DNA from: Halopelagius fulvigenes
Lineage (GTDB): Archaea > Halobacteriota > Halobacteria > Halobacteriales > Haloferacaceae
Assembly: GCF_042662625.1 (NCBI RefSeq)
Contig: NZ_JBHSXH010000011.1
Coordinates: 298,845-362,844, forward strand
DNA length: 64,000 bases
Direction of reading: 5' to 3'
In this document: piece after piece, positions 60,010-64,000 of the stretch
Numbering within the stretch: position 1 is the stretch's first letter
Layout of the letters: each line of letters begins with the position of its first letter
Translations under genes and position numbers: made by a program
Notes under the pieces: model-generated
Told to the model about the DNA's origin: nothing
Databases searched by the model: none
What the model saw: only the letters and a program-made list of their open reading frames with translations

Positions 60010-60517
60010 CTTCCCCACCCCGCTAAACCACTTCACTCGCCGCGACGACGGCAAACGATTCCCTCTGCGCGTTCCCCAAGAGATAGATGATCCGCCAAGT
60101 GGAGGGTTTTTCCTCCAGAGGTCAGCGCTGTTGAGTTCAATACACTCGATGTCGCCGTTGAGGGGATTCTCCTCTACAAGAAGGGTTTACGCCGCCATCA
60201 AACAGGAGCACGGCAGCGATCAACTACATACGTTCATTCGTTTTCCGTTCGTCTGTTTCTATTATGTGTAAAACTCGGTCGATATTCAGCGTCGTCCGGC
60301 CCGGATTGTCGAATGCTTCCGCAAAATATACGTAAGACTACGTTTCAAGTTCGCAACCGACCTAAGGAGTTCCTCTGTTGATCGAGCGTACGCGTGGGAT
60401 TGAGACTCCCAGAGCTACGCTTTAAGCGCTAGTTCATCCGTACGATAACAATCTCGGGGACCTGACGGTCTCGTCGGAGAAGTCATTAAACATCATGACT
60501 GGGTACGTACGGTGGAC
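60010..60517. other. Gene-free interval between purU and the COG0523 GTPase gene
   Basis: These 508 bases are lower in GC and show no convincing reading frame. Short stretches could be decayed DNA, but no transposase or repeat is recognisable. A promoter for the GTPase gene must lie near 60480. Confidence 0.4.
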
Positions 60518-61624
60518 ATGTCTACAAGCGAAGTTCCCATCACCGTCATCAGCGGACCGCTGGGCGCGGGTAAGACTACGCTGGTCAACCACCTGCTAAA
60601 AGATCCCGGCGATAGGCGGATCGCAGTCATTGTCAACGACATGGGCGACATCAACGTCGACGCGGAACTGATCGCCGACCAAACGGAGAAGGGCGTCATC
60701 GATCTCTCGAATGGCTGTATCTGCTGTCGACTTCAGGACGATCTCGTAACACAAGCAACCCGATTGGCCGAGGAACGTTCGTTCGATTACCTTGTCGTCG
60801 AGGCGTCGGGAATTAGCGAACCAATTCCCATCGCTCAGGCGCTTACGGAGGGTACAGAAGAAGGCAGTCTGCCGGATCAGTTCCGCCTCGATACGACGGT
60901 TTCAGTCATAGACGCTTACGGGTTTTGGAAGGCGTTCAACCCCGAGGAATCGCTTCCTGATGCCGCCCCTGATCCAGAGCGTCCTTTGACCGAGGTGTTG
61001 ATTGATCAAATCGAGTTCTGTGAGGTACTGCTACTGAACAAGTGTGACATGGTGCCCGAGGCTGCGTTAGAGTCTATCGAGGCCGTAATCCGCGAACTTC
61101 AACCCCGTGCTACACTCCACAGAACGACGTACAGCGAGGTGGATTCGGACACAGTTCTCGACACCGGCCTGTTCGACTTTGAGGAGGCGCAGCGACAGCA
61201 AGGCTGGAAGAGGACACTGGCCAGCAAATCAGAAGATACGAATCACGACCATGGTGCCACCGCCGTCTCGGCGGCGGAGGCGCATGGCGTCGAGTCCTTC
61301 GCCTATCGTCGAGAACAGCCCTTCCACCCCGAGCGATTCGACGGGTGGCTTGACGACTGGGACGGCGAAATCATCCGGGCGAAAGGGTTCGCGTGGGTGG
61401 CGAGTCGCCCAGAGACGGTCGTCGGCGTGAGTCAGGCCGGTCCCTCCGTCCAGGCCGGTCCCATCGGCGAGTGGGGAGACGACGATCCAGCCACACGGCT
61501 GGTGTTCATCGGAAGTGGTCTGGACAGAAATACGCTCGTTGAGGATCTCGATACCTGCCTAGTAGCGTCGAACGAACAGATAAACCAGGACGCTGACGAT
61601 CCCTTCCCGCGCGAGTCCTCCTGA
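60518..61624 (+). CDS. COG0523/CobW-family GTPase (metallochaperone-like)
   Basis: The 368-residue protein is a G3E-family P-loop GTPase. Walker A is GPLGAGKTT (residues 13-21). The metal-binding CxCC is C67-I-C69-C70 in SNGCICCRL, and NKCD gives base specificity. The C-terminal CobW domain follows a His/Asp-containing linker (TNHDHGA). Family members deliver zinc or cobalt to target enzymes or support metal-dependent C1 enzymes. The zinc-dependent formaldehyde dehydrogenase encoded next, on the opposite strand, is an attractive client but this is inferred. A GTG at 60512 is an alternative start. Confidence 0.86.
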   Translation: MSTSEVPITVISGPLGAGKTTLVNHLLKDPGDRRIAVIVNDMGDINVDAELIADQTEKGVIDLSNGCICCRLQDDLVTQATRLAEERSFDYLVVEASGISEPIPIAQALTEGTEEGSLPDQFRLDTTVSVIDAYGFWKAFNPEESLPDAAPDPERPLTEVLIDQIEFCEVLLLNKCDMVPEAALESIEAVIRELQPRATLHRTTYSEVDSDTVLDTGLFDFEEAQRQQGWKRTLASKSEDTNHDHGATAVSAAEAHGVESFAYRREQPFHPERFDGWLDDWDGEIIRAKGFAWVASRPETVVGVSQAGPSVQAGPIGEWGDDDPATRLVFIGSGLDRNTLVEDLDTCLVASNEQINQDADDPFPRESS

Positions 61625-61839
61625 CTCCCGTTCAGGGTCATTTCTCTCCCTATTCTGTTTTATCGGGTCGTCTAATACTTGCGGACCTATCGGCTGACTC
61701 TGGTTCGCCAGAGACAACCGTCGGGGGGACATCACGTCGCTCCGACGTCCCCTCTGCATCGGTGCTCGGAGAGTCAGAGTTGCAGCGCCACGTGTAGCAT
61801 CGCACCGTCGATACCGCCGAACACCGGAGGTGGCGGAAC

Positions 61840-63003
61840 TTACGGCTCCAACAGGACCTTCGTAACGCCCTCCTCACGGTTGTCGAACTTCTCGTACATC
61901 TCCGGCGCTTCGTCGAGGCCGACGCGGTGGGAGACGACCCAACTAGGATCGGCGCGTCCTTGGATGATCATGTCCCGAAGTTCACTGTTGTACTCCTTGA
62001 CGTTACATTGACCCGTCCCGAGAGCCTGTCCCTTCTCGAAGAGGAGGCCGAAGTCGATGCCGAGGCGACCCTGTGCGGCCATCTCATCCGGCGCACCGGG
62101 GTCGTCCGGAACGTAAAGCCCGGGGATACCGAGCTCACCGGTGGGACGGACCGTCCGAATGAGATTATTGATGACGACGGCCGGGTTCTCACGGGCAGGA
62201 TCGTACGCTCCATCGCCTTCCTTCGCGGGGTCGATAGCCTGGTAGCCGACGGCGTCGATACCCTTGTCAACGCCGCCGCCGTGGATGTTCTTGATCTGCT
62301 CGACCGGGTCCTCCTCCTCGAAGTTGATGGGCGTCGCGTCGCAGTGTTCCTCGGCCAGTTCGAGACGGCTTTGGACGCGGTCGACGACAAAGATCTCAGC
62401 GGCACCTTTGAGTTTAGCACTGTAGGCGGCCATCAACCCAACCGGCCCACCGCCGTAGATGGCCACGGAATCGCCCGATTCGAGGTTGGCGAGTTCTGTG
62501 CCGTGCCACCCCGTCGGGAAGATGTCTGCGAGTAGTGCGAACGAGTCTTCGTGTTCATTGCCGTCGGGAAGCTTGAGGGCGTTGAAATCGGCGTACGGAA
62601 TTCGGAGCTTCTCGGCCTGCCCTCCCTGATACGGTCCCATCGCGACGTACCCGTACGCGCCGCCGGCGAACCCGGTGTTGACGTTGGTACAGAAGCCTGT
62701 GTAACCGTCCTCACAGTTATCGCAGAATCCGCACGCGACGTTGAACGGTGCAACGACGCGGTCTCCCACTTCGAGCGAACTCACTGCGTCACCGACCTCT
62801 GTCACGATTCCCTGATTCTCGTGTCCGAACACGAGTCCGGGCTCTGCGGCTGTTCGCCCTTCGTACATGTGGAGGTCGGACCCGCAGATGCACGTCGTCG
62901 TGATGTCGATTACGACGTCGTTCGGGTGCTCTATCTCCGGCTCTTCTACCTCTTCTACCGCTACCTCTCGTTCGCCCTTGTAGACGACAGCGTTCATGGA
63001 CAT
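61840..63003 (-). CDS. fdhA: Zinc-dependent glutathione-independent formaldehyde dehydrogenase
   Basis: The 387-residue medium-chain dehydrogenase closely follows the Pseudomonas glutathione-independent formaldehyde dehydrogenase pattern. It has catalytic zinc ligands C39 and H61 with E62 (CICGSD, FGHENQG), a structural zinc cluster in CGFCDNCEDGYTGFC, an NAD loop GGGPVGLMA and the NNLIRTVRPTGELGIPGLY segment. It oxidises formaldehyde to formate with NAD and needs no thiol cofactor. Formaldehyde detoxification goes with Rieske-type demethylation and with PurU, which lie on either side. It is convergent with the GTPase gene, 216 bases apart. Confidence 0.88.
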   Translation of the reverse strand: MSMNAVVYKGEREVAVEEVEEPEIEHPNDVVIDITTTCICGSDLHMYEGRTAAEPGLVFGHENQGIVTEVGDAVSSLEVGDRVVAPFNVACGFCDNCEDGYTGFCTNVNTGFAGGAYGYVAMGPYQGGQAEKLRIPYADFNALKLPDGNEHEDSFALLADIFPTGWHGTELANLESGDSVAIYGGGPVGLMAAYSAKLKGAAEIFVVDRVQSRLELAEEHCDATPINFEEEDPVEQIKNIHGGGVDKGIDAVGYQAIDPAKEGDGAYDPARENPAVVINNLIRTVRPTGELGIPGLYVPDDPGAPDEMAAQGRLGIDFGLLFEKGQALGTGQCNVKEYNSELRDMIIQGRADPSWVVSHRVGLDEAPEMYEKFDNREEGVTKVLLEP

Positions 63004-63783
63004 TAGTTCGATAGCTCCACCGTCTCCTGTGTGTAGGGCGCACTTATATTCGGGGTATTACGCGCCGTTAGAAACCTAAAATGTAAACGATGTGATCGTA
63101 TGTGTCGGGGCGCACTCCGCAGACGACATGCCGTGACTAACCGATATCAGTACACTTGAGAGGGATTATTCCACCTCGGAGATTCGTAGACGACTGACCC
63201 CAAAAATCGATTCGACCGGTGGACGACAAGGCGTCCACGGACATCGTAACGATGGGGTTGACGGAGTCTTCGGTGTGTCTCCATCCGTCACCTTTACGTT
63301 CAAATTCATGCCTGTCACTACCGTCACCGACAGTTGAACTGCAGAGCCCAATGATAGGGTGGGTTGACCACAGGCCGAATGCGTCGTTGCGACGAGACGG
63401 CGTGCTAGCGGTTGCTCAGTGAGCTTATCGGATGATGCCGATAGAAGATCTCCGTCCTTTCGCACGAGAACGCGTAGTCCGGACGACTGACCGGAACGAT
63501 GCTCGAAACGGCGCGGAGGTATCCAGATACACTCTCTCGTCGTACCCTTTTCCACCTCAGTGACGGCCAGATATCCGGTAGGCGAAATACTCTAGAGAGA
63601 CATCCGACAGCCGACTCTGCACGAACGGTGCGGCAAACCGATCTTCCTCTTGCGATAGAGGCGGTATGAGACTCCTTTTCGCGCCGAACTACGAGACACT
63701 ACCCTGTCGTCATCCTCCCCGAACTGTCTCTGCGACACTTCGCCCGACGTCCGTCCGATAGAAAATTAGATCCTCCGTTTCAG
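63004..63783. other. Gene-free interval before the Rieske oxygenase gene
   Basis: This 780-base gap contains no convincing gene. A minus-strand frame at 63166-63555 lacks haloarchaeal composition. The fdhA promoter must lie near 63030-63060, where TTATATTC is seen. The rest is unexplained and may hold an unannotated RNA or decayed sequence. Confidence 0.4.
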
Positions 63784-64000
63784 TTAGGAGTTGTAGGCTT
63801 CTTGAGCGAGTTGGTGGAATCGGTGGACGGTGTGCTCGTTGGGGCCGAGTTGCGCCTGGGAGAGCGCACCGGTTTTGAGACCCTGCCACTGTCGCTCAAC
63901 CAGTTCGAAGTCCTCTTCCTGGAGCTGCCGGCTCGTCCGGATGAACTCCTCTTCTTCATCCGAGAGGTCGGCGTCCTCGAAGTAGTAGTCCGCGATCAGT
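63784..64000 (-). CDS. C-terminal end of a Rieske-type ring-hydroxylating/demethylating oxygenase (partial)
   Basis: Only the last 71 residues are inside the window; the gene continues past its right edge. The visible part, FELVERQWQGLKTGALSQAQ and then HTVHRFHQLAQEAYNS, matches the C-terminus of Rieske non-heme iron oxygenase large subunits, where a helix with VExxQxGL precedes a final VxxFHxL. The subgroup of glycine betaine and stachydrine demethylases ends this way. The Rieske and mononuclear iron domains are outside the window. With fdhA and purU adjacent, demethylation of a quaternary amine is a good hypothesis. Confidence 0.6.
   Translation of the reverse strand, partial: LIADYYFEDADLSDEEEEFIRTSRQLQEEDFELVERQWQGLKTGALSQAQLGPNEHTVHRFHQLAQEAYNS

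Noticed and set aside
63166..63555. 129-codon minus-strand frame between fdhA and the Rieske gene
   Set aside because: The composition is Thr/Pro/Arg-rich and not haloarchaeal, and no motif or promoter supports it.
1..64000. Search for CRISPR arrays, tRNA and rRNA genes
   Set aside because: No regularly spaced repeat array was seen and no cloverleaf or rRNA-like stretch was recognised by eye. A tRNA scan would be the proper test.

Overview
The window is haloarchaeal DNA. It is GC-rich, its proteins are acidic (Asp/Glu-rich), promoters have TATA boxes about 25-30 bases before start codons with mostly leaderless genes, Tat signals are common, and there is a bat-type HTH regulator, a FolC-FolP fusion and DtxR-type iron boxes. 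The genus cannot be named from the sequence alone; a member of the Haloferacales is plausible.

Layout. (1) 0.2-5.2 kb: a DHDPS-family lyase, a large uncharacterised protein, and a second DHDPS-family lyase facing it across an interval packed with palindromes. (2) 5.9-12.5 kb: class I fructose-1,6-bisphosphatase, a Tat-exported protein, a membrane glycosyltransferase, an MFS carrier, a tautomerase and a DJ-1/PfpI protein. (3) 12.5-19.5 kb: a four-gene minus-strand run (MmgE/PrpD, acyl-CoA dehydrogenase-like, MaoC hydratase, CoA-transferase), an IclR regulator and an Fe-ADH-family protein with altered metal ligands. The CoA-transferase/MaoC pair recalls itaconate-type C5 acid activation. (4) 19.7-34.9 kb: sugar genes (Gfo/Idh oxidoreductase, AGE epimerase, GH3, FAH-family enzyme, second IclR, AEC carrier, SGNH esterase, third DHDPS-family lyase, uronate-dehydrogenase-like SDR, secreted beta-helix protein) and a decayed GH88/GH105 gene. 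(5) 35.4-47.1 kb: a complete five-gene oligopeptide-type ABC importer, then an enolase-superfamily sugar-acid dehydratase, a Cys-type sulfatase, a GH28-like enzyme and an SMP-30 lactonase. (6) 47.4-52.5 kb: mixed small genes and an iron-siderophore binding protein broken by a one-base deletion behind twin iron boxes. (7) 52.5-54.6 kb: a degraded, lower-GC mobile scar (integrase fragment joined to a 5'-truncated DUF2971-like gene). (8) 54.7-64 kb: a one-carbon cluster (FolCP, AlaX-like, PurU, COG0523 GTPase, glutathione-independent formaldehyde dehydrogenase, end of a Rieske oxygenase).

How it fits together. Regions 1, 4 and 5 read as a polysaccharide/uronic acid utilisation island: extracellular attack (GH28-like, beta-helix protein, esterase, sulfatase, GH3), uptake by the ABC importer, oxidation to aldonate/aldarate (SDR, lactonase), dehydration (enolase superfamily) and conversion of the keto-deoxy acid (DHDPS and FAH families). 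Region 8 reads as demethylation of a quaternary amine with disposal of the released formaldehyde.

The most unusual signal is regulatory. Six perfect copies of a 17-base palindrome GTTCCC-N5-GGGAAC lie only between genes, at three separated places, including directly in front of the TATA box of the second iclR gene. The first iclR gene has a sister palindrome GTTCGA-AGWTA-TCGAAC in the same promoter position and again just after its stop codon. This suggests two IclR paralogues with related but distinct operators, several of which sit where no annotated gene starts.
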